DNA of 64,000 nucleotides from Rothia sp. (in: high G+C Gram-positive bacteria) (lineage in GTDB: Bacteria > Actinomycetota > Actinomycetes > Actinomycetales > Micrococcaceae): assembly GCA_030529845.1 (NCBI GenBank), contig JAUMWB010000001.1, positions 682,001-746,000 of the forward strand, given 5' to 3'. The translations under genes and the position numbers were made by a program. The notes under the pieces were generated by a model. The model ran no database searches. It worked only from the letters and a program-made list of their open reading frames with translations, and was not told where the DNA came from. This document shows positions 18,064-27,442 of the stretch, one piece after another (positions within the stretch are counted from its first letter, which is position 1; each line of letters starts with the position of its first letter).

Positions 18064-18977
18064 TGGCCGGTGACCTTTCGGTAGATGTCGCCGAGGGTGG
18101 GAAGCTGGCGGGAGAACTCCTGTATATCGTGTTCCAGACCGCTGCTGAAAATCTGGTGACGGACGCTGGGGAGGTCAGCGCCAGGGGCCAGTTCGAGGAC
18201 GGCGTCGGTGCCGGACACATCGAGGACTCTGACCCCGGGTAGTTCGCGCAGCCAGGCGGCATCGGCCCCGCCCCGGTAAAGGTAGCGAGGGGTGCCTGAT
18301 TCTCTGAGTTCGGTGGCACTGCCTGCGGCTCGCACGGTGCCACCGTGCAGAATGACGACGCGGTCGCAGAGGCGGTCGACCAGGTCGAGCTGGTGGGATG
18401 AGAAGAGGATGGGGACGCCGGTGCGCATGAGCTCTCGCATCATGGAAACCATGGTATCTACGGCTCTGGGGTCCAGGCCGGAGAAGGGCTCATCGAGAAT
18501 CAGGGCGGTGGGCTGGTGCAGGATTGAGGCTACAATCTGTACCCGCTGCTGGTTGCCCAGGGAGAGGGATTCAAGTTTGTCGTTCAGACGTTCTCCCAGC
18601 CCCAGTTCAGTCAGGTGCTCGGTGGCGACTGACCGAGCGGTGCTGGCGCTCATGCCGCGCAGCTGCCCCAGGTAAACCAGCTGGGCCAAGATAGCCTGCT
18701 TGGGGTAAAGGCCGCGTTCTTCGGGCATGTAGCCAAAGTTTGCGCGGTCTTCGGCGGTGATGGCACGCCCGCCGTAAAGTACCTGCCCGGCAGTCGGTTC
18801 GAGCAGACCCATAATCATGCGCATGGTGGTGGTCTTGCCAGCACCGTTTGCGCCAAGAAAACCGGTCATGGAGCCGGGTTCAACGGTAAAGCTCACCTTT
18901 TCTACGGCGGCTGTGGCGGTGGGGCCGCTGCCGTAGACCTTGGTGAGGTCGTGGACTTCTATCGTACGGTCGTTCAT
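18060..18977 (-). CDS. ABC transporter ATP-binding protein (NatA-like)
   Basis: A 305-residue ATPase that powers the adjacent permease. Walker A GANGAGKT (42-49), signature LSLGNQQRVQ, Walker B ALILDEPFSGLDPR and the switch histidine in LFSSHQLD are present. After the nucleotide-binding domain there is a C-terminal domain of about 80 residues, as in NatA/drug-exporter types. The ATG at 18977 has GGAAG upstream; an earlier in-frame ATG at 19025 is too far 5' of the conserved start. A two-component system lies immediately upstream and may control it. Confidence 0.9.
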   Translation of the reverse strand: MNDRTIEVHDLTKVYGSGPTATAAVEKVSFTVEPGSMTGFLGANGAGKTTTMRMIMGLLEPTAGQVLYGGRAITAEDRANFGYMPEERGLYPKQAILAQLVYLGQLRGMSASTARSVATEHLTELGLGERLNDKLESLSLGNQQRVQIVASILHQPTALILDEPFSGLDPRAVDTMVSMMRELMRTGVPILFSSHQLDLVDRLCDRVVILHGGTVRAAGSATELRESGTPRYLYRGGADAAWLRELPGVRVLDVSGTDAVLELAPGADLPSVRHQIFSSGLEHDIQEFSRQLPTLGDIYRKVTGQ

Positions 18978-19031
18978 AAGGGCACTTCCTGTGGTTTGCT
19001 TGTACCTCAAGTCTAGAAAGTCCACGCAGAG

Positions 19032-19074
19032 AAGAACTCCCCCGTGGGGTGGAGCTTCACGGGGGAGTTCTTTT
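19032..19074. terminator. Terminator after the response regulator gene
   Basis: A perfect 15-bp stem (AAGAACTCCCCCGTG with CACGGGGGAGTTCTT) and an 11-base loop. T-rich flanks occur on both sides (TTTTGG on +, CTCTGC after TTCTT on -). It separates the two-component genes from natA. Confidence 0.85.
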
Positions 19075-19093
19075 GGGGTGCCAACAGGCGGAG

Positions 19094-19816
19094 TTAGCCA
19101 GCTAGCCCTACCCGGTGGGCGAAAATCACGGCGGCAACCCGGTCACGGCTGTGGGTTTTGGCCAGGATGTTAGAAACGTGCGTTTTGACGGTTGCAGCTC
19201 CCAGAAAGAGCTTTTCTGCGATTTCCGCGTTGGTGAGCCCCTGGGCGAGCAGTTCCAGGGTCTCTTTCTCGCGCGGTGTCAGGGCTGCAAGTGCAAAGGC
19301 ATCGTCGGGGCTCAGGTCACTGGTGGCTAGTGCTCCCCCAGCCTGTCTCTGCCCGGCGCGTCCTGCCGGGGTGGCGGCGTCCTGCCCCTTGGTTTGCTCC
19401 ACAAAACGGGCGATGAGCGGCAGGGTCATTTCGGGTGAGAGCAGAGCAAGCCCCCCGGCAACCTTACGGATAGCAGCAACCAGCTCATCAGCGTCTGAGG
19501 TTTTGAGCAGGAAACCGCTGGCGCCGGCTTGCAGGGCTGAGAAGAGGTAGTCTTCGCGGTCAAAGGTCGTGAGAATCAGGACGGCCGTGCCCGGCAACTG
19601 CTCGGTCAAGGCGGCGGTGGCGGTGATTCCGTCCATCACGGGCATTTGAACGTCCATGAGCACCACATCGGGGCGGACGCTTGCGGCAAGTTCCAGGGCC
19701 TCTTTGCCGTTGCGGGCCTGGCCGACTACCTCGATGTCGCCCTCCATGGAGAGAATGAGAGCGAAACCGGATCGCACCATGTCTTGGTCGTCAGCTAACA
19801 GTACTTTGAGGGTCAT
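19094..19816 (-). CDS. NarL/LuxR-family response regulator
   Basis: A 240-residue DNA-binding response regulator. The receiver domain has the acidic pair D9/D10, phosphoacceptor Asp55 (VVLMDVQMP), a Thr (ILTTFD) and Lys (LLKTSDA). A linker of about 40 residues leads to a LuxR-type helix-turn-helix, LTPREKETLELLAQGLTNAE and AATVKTHVSNILAK. Its start overlaps the histidine kinase stop by four bases. The likely target is the NatAB-like exporter downstream, by proximity. Confidence 0.94.
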   Translation of the reverse strand: MTLKVLLADDQDMVRSGFALILSMEGDIEVVGQARNGKEALELAASVRPDVVLMDVQMPVMDGITATAALTEQLPGTAVLILTTFDREDYLFSALQAGASGFLLKTSDADELVAAIRKVAGGLALLSPEMTLPLIARFVEQTKGQDAATPAGRAGQRQAGGALATSDLSPDDAFALAALTPREKETLELLAQGLTNAEIAEKLFLGAATVKTHVSNILAKTHSRDRVAAVIFAHRVGLAG

Positions 19817-21204
19817 GAGGCGCTCCTAGAGGCGTCGGGGTCGTGGGTTTCGTCAATGTCTATAGGGAAACGCACCTGCACCTTCCAGCCGGGGGCGCCC
19901 TGCCTCCGGCCTGCCCAGCAGGTACCACCCAGGGCGGTGGCCCGCTCCCGAATGCCTTGGAGCCCGTAACCGTGCAGGGTGTGGCCGGGTAAGTATTCTT
20001 GGCCCTCGTCTCCCGCCAGACTGCTGACCGGGCCATCATCGGTAACTTCCAGTTCCACCCAGTTGTCACCTGTCTCTCCGCCGGTACGCAGGGCCAGCAC
20101 CGCGTTTTGGGCCGCTGAATGTTTGCGCACATTGGTCAGGGCTTCTTGAGCCATGCGGTAGATAGAAAGCTGGGTTCCCTGATGCAAGCCGGTCAGCCGG
20201 GTCAAGTCCTGTTCACTGACCTGCACTCGGGTTGTCACACCAACCGCCGCCATATGCTCCACCAGGTCAAAGATTTCAGTCACCTGGGGCTCTTTGGCAG
20301 CCCCGCTCCCCTGCTCCGCTTCCCCAGCAGCCCGCATCACTCGAATCAGGTTCTTCATCTCAGCAACCGAGGACCGAGCCAACTTTTCAATATTAGCCAG
20401 GGGCTCAGCCACCAGTTCCGGCTTCTTTTCTAGAGCCCGACGGGCAGCAGCCGCCTGAATCCCCATAGAAGAAACATGGTGCCCCACCGAGTCGTGAAGC
20501 TCTCTGGCAATGCGCAGGCGGTCGCGGGTGACAGCGTCCTGAGCCATCTGCTCGGCCTGCTGCTCAAGCTGCCGGGCCTGGGCAGCAAGCACGGTTCGCT
20601 GGTAGGCCTGGTTCCAGGCGGTTCGCCCCATGAGGGCTGCACACCCAAAGTAAAAAAGGTTTGTTACCGAGGCCATCACGTAGCCGGCCGTGGCCTGACT
20701 AAAAGGCCCCCCGGAATACTCTTCAACACCCGCCATGCTGTAAGCAGAGTCGGTCACCACCCAGGCAATCACGATCCAGACGAGGGCAGCAGCACAGACC
20801 AGGGCGTAGACAATCCAGGTCAAGGTGCGGTTTTTGCCCCAGGCTATACCGGCAAAAAGCACCGCAAAATAGCAGAGTTGGCAGCTCAGGGTTGCCGACG
20901 CAATTTCAGACACATAACTCAGTGCAATGAAGAGGGCTGTGGCTACCAGCATCATGCTCAGCGGGTAGATACGGCGCAGAATCAAGGGCAGGGTCATAGC
21001 AGCAGCTGCCCCATAGGAATAGCGAATCTGCTCAGTATCGTCCCCCAGAAAACCCGCAGAATGGTAGGCGGCATTCAAGAGAAGAGTAGCTGCAAGCACC
21101 ACGCTCCACGCCAGAACATCCTTACGTAAGGACGCCGCCGGTGGGGTGGGCCGCTCCCAGTCGGGGTCTATCTGTGAGAAGGAAAAACGGGTGACAGTGT
21201 TCAC
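19813..21204 (-). CDS. Sensor histidine kinase, NarL-partner type (HisKA_3)
   Basis: A 463-residue membrane sensor kinase. Five to six hydrophobic segments fill about residues 30-195 with little extracytoplasmic domain, so the signal is likely sensed within the membrane. The dimerisation helix holds the phosphorylated His237 in RIARELHDSVGHHVSSM, and the ATPase domain has the N box region RKHSAA and a G box LHGYGLQGIRER. The start is GTG at 21204. It is translationally coupled to the response regulator. The arrangement resembles LiaS/DesK-like systems that sense envelope stress. Confidence 0.92.
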   Translation of the reverse strand: MNTVTRFSFSQIDPDWERPTPPAASLRKDVLAWSVVLAATLLLNAAYHSAGFLGDDTEQIRYSYGAAAAMTLPLILRRIYPLSMMLVATALFIALSYVSEIASATLSCQLCYFAVLFAGIAWGKNRTLTWIVYALVCAAALVWIVIAWVVTDSAYSMAGVEEYSGGPFSQATAGYVMASVTNLFYFGCAALMGRTAWNQAYQRTVLAAQARQLEQQAEQMAQDAVTRDRLRIARELHDSVGHHVSSMGIQAAAARRALEKKPELVAEPLANIEKLARSSVAEMKNLIRVMRAAGEAEQGSGAAKEPQVTEIFDLVEHMAAVGVTTRVQVSEQDLTRLTGLHQGTQLSIYRMAQEALTNVRKHSAAQNAVLALRTGGETGDNWVELEVTDDGPVSSLAGDEGQEYLPGHTLHGYGLQGIRERATALGGTCWAGRRQGAPGWKVQVRFPIDIDETHDPDASRSAS

Positions 21205-21266
21205 CTGTTCACTGTATCAAGACCTAGCACGGGTCAACTCCCCCGCTAGAGGGAAAGTACCTACTG

Positions 21267-23198
21267 TTAGTCGCGTGCCCCGAAGAAGCGCCCCACCTGC
21301 TGGCGGGCAAACTGCCCAGCCTGCCGACCCAGTTTTTGGGTATTGCGCACAACCTTGGGAGCCTTGGGCTCAGGACTTCTCTCTTCCTCTTGCTGAGCCT
21401 GGGCCCGTAGCTCTTCGGTCAGTGAGAGGGGACGAGTTTGATGATGCTCCATCGGGGGGAGCTTTTCTGCGGCTACAACCCGCTGGTAGACCCGGGCGAT
21501 CAGCATCTCAGCAGCACCGGTAGCTCCTAGAGTCGCTGCTGCAATCAGCGCTGCTCGGGGCGAACGCCCCTGTGCCGCACGTCGGGCTGCCCAGAGTGCC
21601 AGGGCCCCTGAGGCACCCAGCTGGGCTGCGGCGTCCGCGGTCAGAAGCCAGGGGCGCTGGCGGATTTCGCGACTGACGGTGCTGAGCGTATCGGTGCCGT
21701 TAGGGTAGGCGGTGACGCTTTCCTTGAAACGATCAAGACCGTTCATATCGGCGGTGAAGCGACGGTAGCCCACGAACTCGTCCAGGCCTACGGCCCCAGT
21801 GAGCACTTTGAGGAGCTCTTCGGGCAGTTCCAGAGCGTGAATGGTGGACTCGAGCCCGTCGCTGCTTTCGCAGTCCAGCACGTAGTTGGTCAGGCGGTTA
21901 GCGGTTTGTTCATCTAGCCCATAAAGCCAGATGAGCTGTTCAAGCTGGTCGCGGGCGGCGAGTTCCCTGAACGGTGCGGGGAGTAGACCAGGAAGGCTCC
22001 AGACCAGGTTGCCCACTTCGCTAGAGACCCGTTCAAGGGCAGAGCCGATTTTTGTCAGGGGCGACCAGCTAAAGGTCAACACAGATCCCACCAGGCCGGA
22101 ATCGGGTGTACCCATGACCTGGTTGACCCAGTCGGTGACGCTACCCTCTTCGGGACCGGTGGAATCAGCCGGTAGGACGAAGGTCAGGTTTTGGCCAAAG
22201 AGGGTTTGTTCAGCCACAATCGAGGGCACGTCCATGGCTTCAAGCAGGTTGGCCAGGGTGCGGGGGTCGGCGGTAAGCAGCGACCAGCCCTTGTCGGCAG
22301 GTGCCGCCTCAACCTCACCTGCCATGAGCTCAGGCTGCATGTAAGTGGCAAGGTCAGCCATCGACAGTTCCACCAGCGCAGCGCTCACCCCGTACGGGTC
22401 AAGGCTCAGGGAATCGGTGCCCTGGGAGAAGGACGCCAGGTGGTAGTCCTCCTCCGGCTTCTGGGGAAGAAGGTAAGCTACACCCGGGAAGAGAGCATCC
22501 AGCTGGGTTAGAAAGTCAGCCAGAGGTTGGCCCGGTAGGAGTACCCCGGTGCCATCAGTCTGCACGGTACGCAAGGACGCCTGCCCCGGCACCCGCTCGC
22601 AGAGCACGAAAAGCTGAGCGCGGTGTCCGTCCGTCTCAAGGGCCGTCACCGTCGCCACCGACTCTAAATAACCTGCTAACTGAGGGATAATCTCCCAGTT
22701 CAGCTCTTCCATCGCGGCCAAAGCCTCTGGGGTGGGGTCCCCGGTCAGTGCCTGAAGCTCCTCTGCGGTAACCTCAGTAGGAATCTCTTCAAGCTCTGCT
22801 GCAAGCTCTTCGCTCCCCTGCTCTGCCTGCATAATCTGCTGAATCAGGTCATCGAACTTATCGGGGTCGGCAGCCAGCTCTTCAACGCTCTTGAGCTCGT
22901 CCTCGGTGTACTCGTAGCTCTGGTCAGCGCCCTGAGCCTGCTCCCGAATCATGCCGATAATGCTCTCTAGCTGATCCCGAACCTGCTGCTCGACGTCAGC
23001 AGGCAAGGCAAGCTGCTCACCGGCATCCGCCCCCTGCTGAGTATCAGACGCACCGCGGTACAGGGCGGGCACAAGCTCCCGCCAGTTCTCCCAGGGCTGG
23101 GCACGATCAATGCGCAGACGCACCCACAGCACATCAGAACCCACAACCTCCCCGTGGGAGGCACCCTGCTGGGCGGGGTCACGGTGTGATTCAGTCAT
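21267..23198 (-). CDS. Unrecognised 643-residue acidic protein with C-terminal hydrophobic pair
   Basis: I do not recognise this protein. The first 60 residues are neutral (VLWVRLRIDRAQPWENW), about 60-170 is very rich in Glu, Asp and Gln and probably helical or disordered, and about 175-480 looks globular with no motif I know. About 530-585 holds two alanine-rich hydrophobic stretches (LGASGALALWAARRAA; AALIAAATLGATGAAEMLIA) that could insert in a membrane. The last 60 residues are basic and Gln/Arg-rich. No signal peptide is seen. The ATG has AAGGATTG upstream. It lies between the sensor kinase and a Nudix gene and is a strong real gene by length and codon use. Confidence 0.75.
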   Translation of the reverse strand: MTESHRDPAQQGASHGEVVGSDVLWVRLRIDRAQPWENWRELVPALYRGASDTQQGADAGEQLALPADVEQQVRDQLESIIGMIREQAQGADQSYEYTEDELKSVEELAADPDKFDDLIQQIMQAEQGSEELAAELEEIPTEVTAEELQALTGDPTPEALAAMEELNWEIIPQLAGYLESVATVTALETDGHRAQLFVLCERVPGQASLRTVQTDGTGVLLPGQPLADFLTQLDALFPGVAYLLPQKPEEDYHLASFSQGTDSLSLDPYGVSAALVELSMADLATYMQPELMAGEVEAAPADKGWSLLTADPRTLANLLEAMDVPSIVAEQTLFGQNLTFVLPADSTGPEEGSVTDWVNQVMGTPDSGLVGSVLTFSWSPLTKIGSALERVSSEVGNLVWSLPGLLPAPFRELAARDQLEQLIWLYGLDEQTANRLTNYVLDCESSDGLESTIHALELPEELLKVLTGAVGLDEFVGYRRFTADMNGLDRFKESVTAYPNGTDTLSTVSREIRQRPWLLTADAAAQLGASGALALWAARRAAQGRSPRAALIAAATLGATGAAEMLIARVYQRVVAAEKLPPMEHHQTRPLSLTEELRAQAQQEEERSPEPKAPKVVRNTQKLGRQAGQFARQQVGRFFGARD

Positions 23199-23268
23199 AT
23201 GCTTACAATCCTTATCAACGCTTCATCAAATTGGCAGAGCTCTACCCGGGCTACAGGGGAAGAAAAAT

Positions 23269-23763
23269 CTAGCTGCCAGGTGAATCGCTAGAGAACTCAT
23301 ACACGGCGCCGGTCTGCACAGCGCGGAAAGCCTGTCGCAGACGGTGGGCGTGACGGGGCCCAAAATAATCATCTAAATCTTCAGGAGCAACCCACTCATA
23401 GCCGGTGAGCTCTTCCTCCTGCAGGGTAATCGTCGCGGTCGCAGGTAGCACGCCAGCATCATAAATGTAGTAGGTAGAGTCGCCCCAGATACCCATCTGA
23501 AGCCCGTGAAAAATTACCAGCAGACGGCCCGGTTCTAGGTCAAGACCAACTTCTTCAGCTACCTCACGGAAGCAACCGGCCTGCGGGGCTTCGCCAGCTT
23601 CTACGGTACCGCCTGGGATAGTCCAGCCGTCCTTATAGTTAGGCTTGACCGCCAGCATCCTCCCCTCATCATTTCGAATCAGGGCACCGGCTGCCAGACG
23701 ACGGGTAGGTAGGGTTGCGATAAAGGCCTTCAGCTCTTCTTCAGGAAGATAAGAATCAACCAC
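23269..23763 (-). CDS. Nudix hydrolase
   Basis: A 164-residue Nudix family pyrophosphohydrolase. The Nudix box is visible with the expected spacing: GGTVEAGE then REVAEEVGL. The substrate cannot be predicted; such proteins clean up nucleotide derivatives or take part in cofactor turnover. The GTG start at 23763 is preferred because AAGGAG lies eight bases upstream and the earlier frame has no family likeness. It runs toward the unrecognised protein gene but is separated from it by 70 bases. Confidence 0.88.
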   Translation of the reverse strand: MVDSYLPEEELKAFIATLPTRRLAAGALIRNDEGRMLAVKPNYKDGWTIPGGTVEAGEAPQAGCFREVAEEVGLDLEPGRLLVIFHGLQMGIWGDSTYYIYDAGVLPATATITLQEEELTGYEWVAPEDLDDYFGPRHAHRLRQAFRAVQTGAVYEFSSDSPGS

Positions 23764-23885
23764 GGCACTGCTCCTTCTCGACTGGCGGTTACTACACCCA
23801 ATGTACCGCGCCAGACCACAGCTTGAAAGGTAGAGGGGCCCTTGCACTCTCTCAGCAGAACTTGCCCGCCCACCGCGCGTCCTTA

Positions 23886-23930
23886 AAAGCTTAAGGGCGG
23901 GGGGAAGCTAACCGCTTACCCCCGCCCCTA
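23886..23930 (-). terminator. Terminator after ffh
   Basis: On the - strand GGGCGGGGG-t-AAGC pairs with GCTT-c-CCCCCGCCC around a five-base loop and is followed by TTAAGCTTTT. It ends the ffh transcript. Confidence 0.85.
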
Positions 23931-23938
23931 GAGCAGGT

Positions 23939-25513
23939 TTACTTGAGGAACTTCTCAAAGCCCTTGGGCAAGTTTAGGTCCTCGGGCTTGACGTCCTGGG
24001 CCTGCTGGCCGAAAGCTGACCCCAGAGCAGCCTGCTGCTTAGCTGCCGCTGCCTGCTCCTGCTGGGCGCGCTTTGCCGGGTTGCCAGAACGAGCCTTCTG
24101 CTTGCCCTTACCCTTGCCCTTGTTCTTACGGGCAGCACCACCGGCAGCAGCCATACCGGGCATCTGCATGCCACCGGGCATACCTGCCATATTGCCGCTG
24201 GCCAGCTTCTTCATCATCTTCTGAGCCTGGGCAAAACGCTCCATGAGCATGTTGACCTCAGAAACAGTAACACCTGCACCCTTGGCAATACGGGCACGGC
24301 GGGAGCCGTTAATAATCTTGGGGGCAACACGCTCGTGCGGAGTCATAGAACGAACGATTGCCTCGACCCGGTCGATTTCCTTCTCATCGAAGTTCTCTAG
24401 CTGCTGACGGATCTGGGCGGCACCCGGCATCATCATGAGCAGCTTCTTCATGGAGCCCATCTTACGGATCTGCTGCATCTGGGCCAGGAAGTCCTCGAAG
24501 GTGAAGTCTTCTTGGTCAACGAACTTCTTGGCCATGCGGTCAGCTTCGGCCTTGTCCCAGGTCTGCTCGGCCTGCTCAATCAGGGTGAGGACGTCACCCA
24601 TGTCGAGAATACGGCTGGCCATGCGGTCGGGGTGGAACTGCTCAAAGTCGGTGACGTTTTCACCGGTTGAGGCAAACATGATGGGCTTGCCGGTCACCGA
24701 GGCAACCGACAGGGCGGCACCACCGCGGGCGTCACCGTCCAGCTTGGAGAGCACGACGCCGGTGAAGTCGACGCCCTCGTTGAAGGCGTTAGCGGTGTTG
24801 ACGGCGTCCTGACCGATCATTGCGTCGATAACGAAGAGGACTTCGTTGGGTTCAATGGCGTCGCGGATGTTGCGGGCCTGCTGCATGAGCTCAGCATCTA
24901 CACCCAGGCGGCCTGCGGTATCGACAATGACCACATCGTGCAGCTTGGCGCGGGCCTCAGCGACACCGTCGCGGGCTACCTGGACGGGGTCGCCTGTTGG
25001 TACGTCGAATTCGCTGGTGACACCGGGGTGGGGAGCGTAAACGGGTACACCGGCGCGCTCACCAACCACCTTGAGCTGGTTAACAGCGTTGGGGCGCTGT
25101 AGGTCAGAGGCAACCAGCATGGGGGTGTGCCCCTGCTTCTTGAGCCAGTGAGAAAGCTTACCGGCCAGGGTAGTCTTACCGGCGCCCTGCAAACCGGCCA
25201 GCATGATGATGGTGGGGCCGGTCTTGGCCATGTTGATACGGCGGGTCTGGCCACCCAGAATGTTGACCAGCTCTTCGTTGACGATCTTGACGATCTGCTG
25301 GGAGGGGTTGAGGGCTTCGGAGACCTCGGCACCCAGGGCACGTTCCTTGATATGGGAGGTAAATTCGCGGACGACAGGGACGGCGACGTCGGCATCCAGC
25401 AGAGCCCGGCGGATTTCGCGTACTGTTGCGTCGATGTCTGCTTCAGTCAGCTTGCCTTTGCCGCGCAGGTTTTTGAAGGTTGCTGTCAACCGGTCTGAGA
25501 GTGAATTAAACAC
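23939..25513 (-). CDS. ffh: Signal recognition particle protein Ffh
   Basis: GTPase subunit of the signal recognition particle, which targets nascent membrane proteins to FtsY. The 524-residue protein has the N domain, the G domain with GLQGAGKTTL, DTAGRLGVD and TKLDGDARGG, and a methionine-rich M domain (MPGAAQIRQQ onward). The C-terminus adds a glycine/methionine stretch and a lysine-rich linker (KNKGKGKGKQK). The start is GTG at 25513 with a weak ribosome-binding site. FtsY, its receptor, is encoded 11 kb away in the same orientation. Confidence 0.97.
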   Translation of the reverse strand: MFNSLSDRLTATFKNLRGKGKLTEADIDATVREIRRALLDADVAVPVVREFTSHIKERALGAEVSEALNPSQQIVKIVNEELVNILGGQTRRINMAKTGPTIIMLAGLQGAGKTTLAGKLSHWLKKQGHTPMLVASDLQRPNAVNQLKVVGERAGVPVYAPHPGVTSEFDVPTGDPVQVARDGVAEARAKLHDVVIVDTAGRLGVDAELMQQARNIRDAIEPNEVLFVIDAMIGQDAVNTANAFNEGVDFTGVVLSKLDGDARGGAALSVASVTGKPIMFASTGENVTDFEQFHPDRMASRILDMGDVLTLIEQAEQTWDKAEADRMAKKFVDQEDFTFEDFLAQMQQIRKMGSMKKLLMMMPGAAQIRQQLENFDEKEIDRVEAIVRSMTPHERVAPKIINGSRRARIAKGAGVTVSEVNMLMERFAQAQKMMKKLASGNMAGMPGGMQMPGMAAAGGAARKNKGKGKGKQKARSGNPAKRAQQEQAAAAKQQAALGSAFGQQAQDVKPEDLNLPKGFEKFLK

Positions 25514-25661
25514 GGGCTGTGCACTACTTTCGTGGCTGGATGGGCGTCACGGGCTTAACCGGCCCGCTAACAAATTTAAGAATCAGCTATTAAGAATAAC
25601 GTATGTGGGCAAGAAGCCGCCGGGTTTGCGCGGTTGAGAGTCAGAATCCCTGTTTCGACGC

Positions 25662-25704
25662 TTTCGCCGGTTTTCCACGGCTGAACCGTAGAAAACCGGC
25701 GAAA
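25662..25704. terminator. Inverted repeat downstream of the first peptide-binding protein gene
   Basis: A 19-position stem (TTTCGCCGGTTTTC-c-ACGG against CCGT-a-GAAAACCGGCGAAA) with a short loop. There is no clean T-tract on either side, so termination is likely but less certain than at other sites. Confidence 0.6.
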
Positions 25705-25726
25705 AAGTTGAATTCAGGGGGTGGGA

Positions 25727-27442
25727 TTACTCCTTGACCCAGCCCGCGTTAATGTAGACGGACGGGTTGGCGTAGGGGCGCGCAAAGAGGAAGGCACCGT
25801 AGTTGGCCAGGTTGGTCTTGCAGAACCAGATTTCGGGGCCATTGATGATGGGAATCATGGTGGCAACCTCAGCCATGTGCTTCTTCTCGATCTCATTGGA
25901 CAGGGCGTTACGCTCTTCCATGGATTCGATAGTACGCAGGCGCTCGCACATGGCGTCAATTTCGTCGGTGCCGATGCCGTTGTAGGTGGCTGAGTGGTAG
26001 AAGTACTCTGCTGAACCTGAGGCGTCTTCATCCAGGATGCCGTAGCCGGAGAAGGTGACGTCGTATTCCTTGTTACCAATGACAGTGGAGAAGTTCGCGT
26101 CGGGCTGGTTGTCGATGGTGCATTCGATACCGGCAGCCTTCATCTGCTGAACGATGGCCTGAGCAGTGGCTGATGAAACCGGGTCATCGCCGAAGGTGGT
26201 GATGGCGAACTTGGCATTGCCTGAAGAGTTGGCCAGGTAGTCACCGTTTTGGCTGTAACCTGCATCGGTCAGGATTTTCTTAGCTGCCTCTGTACCGGTT
26301 TCTGCCGGGTAGTTGTCCTGGTAGTCGGTGGCGAAGGGCATGAGCATCATGGAGCCTGGGACTTCTTCGGTCCAGTTGAGGCCGTTGAAGCGGACGGCTG
26401 CAATGGCCTGACGGTCGATGGCGGCGAAGATGGCACGGCGCAGGGCAGTGTCGGTGAGTCGTTCAGGGTTAATAACCAGGCCGCCGGCATAGAGGTTCTG
26501 CCCGCGGCGAGGCTCAGCGCCGCTGGTGCCGTCAATGTCGTTGTAAGCGGTCAGGCTGTTTGCGGTCACAGCATCGATTTCACCGTTGCGGAAGGCTGCG
26601 CGGGCGGCAGTGGCTTCCATCTGGCGGAAGGTGATACGTTCGAGCAGGGGCTTTTCACCCCACCAGTTCTCGTTGGGGACGACGGTGAGCACCTTCTGGG
26701 CTGAATCCCAGTTATCGACCTTGTAGGGGCCAGAGAGGTAGTCATTGTTGATGGTATCGAGCAGGCCGTCGTTGAAGATTGCGGGGTCTTCCATGGCGGG
26801 GTGGACCAGGCCAGTGCCGAAGAGGCCATCGATAGGGTAATAGGGTTCGGTCATGGTGATCTTGACCGAGTAAGCGTCGCCGTCTTCTTCGATAGAGGCG
26901 ATGTGGGCATAAACGCCGGGATCAACGATGTTGTAGCCTTCTTCGGTGAGGGTCTTGTGGGTAACCTGCAGGGCCTTGACGTCTACAGGGGTACCGTCGT
27001 TGAACTTAGCCTCAGGGTTGAGCTTGATGGAGATGGTCTGTACGCCGTCGACTTCGCTGGCTTCGTAGGCGGTGCAGTAGTCGGTGTTGATGCTGTATTC
27101 GCCCAGGGCGTTGGTCTTCCACAGGCCGCTGACGGTGGCGGTGTTGACGGCTGCCATGACGTTGAGATTGCTAGTGGTGTAACCGGTTTGGGTGGCTACG
27201 TTAAAGTTGGGGCCCAGGGTGGATACGGCGAGGTTAAGGACGCCGCCGGTCTGCAGGTCTGCGCGGTCGCGTTCGTTGATGGCGATGAGCTTTGAGATGT
27301 CGTCGCCGCTGGTAAGGGCTGAGCCGGTTTCGGCACTTGAAGTATTGCTGTTACCACCACAGGCTGCGAGTAGGCCGGTCATGCCAGCTAGGCCGGAGAC
27401 CAGGAAGAAGGACCTGCGGTTGAGGTTGATACGTGCAGTCAT
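25727..27442 (-). CDS. Peptide ABC transporter substrate-binding lipoprotein (family 5), copy 1
   Basis: A 571-residue solute-binding protein of the Dpp/Opp type (SBP_bac_5). The N-terminus has twin arginines at 9-10 (NRRSFFLVSG) and a lipobox LLAAC with Cys28, so export by Tat and lipid anchoring are likely. The ATG at 27442 has AAGGATG upstream; an earlier in-frame ATG at 27481 would bury the signal peptide. It is the last gene of the importer cluster and is about half identical by eye to copy 2, with a 25-residue block (ITFRQMEATAARAAFRNGEI and flanks) identical in both. Confidence 0.92.
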   Translation of the reverse strand: MTARINLNRRSFFLVSGLAGMTGLLAACGGNSNTSSAETGSALTSGDDISKLIAINERDRADLQTGGVLNLAVSTLGPNFNVATQTGYTTSNLNVMAAVNTATVSGLWKTNALGEYSINTDYCTAYEASEVDGVQTISIKLNPEAKFNDGTPVDVKALQVTHKTLTEEGYNIVDPGVYAHIASIEEDGDAYSVKITMTEPYYPIDGLFGTGLVHPAMEDPAIFNDGLLDTINNDYLSGPYKVDNWDSAQKVLTVVPNENWWGEKPLLERITFRQMEATAARAAFRNGEIDAVTANSLTAYNDIDGTSGAEPRRGQNLYAGGLVINPERLTDTALRRAIFAAIDRQAIAAVRFNGLNWTEEVPGSMMLMPFATDYQDNYPAETGTEAAKKILTDAGYSQNGDYLANSSGNAKFAITTFGDDPVSSATAQAIVQQMKAAGIECTIDNQPDANFSTVIGNKEYDVTFSGYGILDEDASGSAEYFYHSATYNGIGTDEIDAMCERLRTIESMEERNALSNEIEKKHMAEVATMIPIINGPEIWFCKTNLANYGAFLFARPYANPSVYINAGWVKE

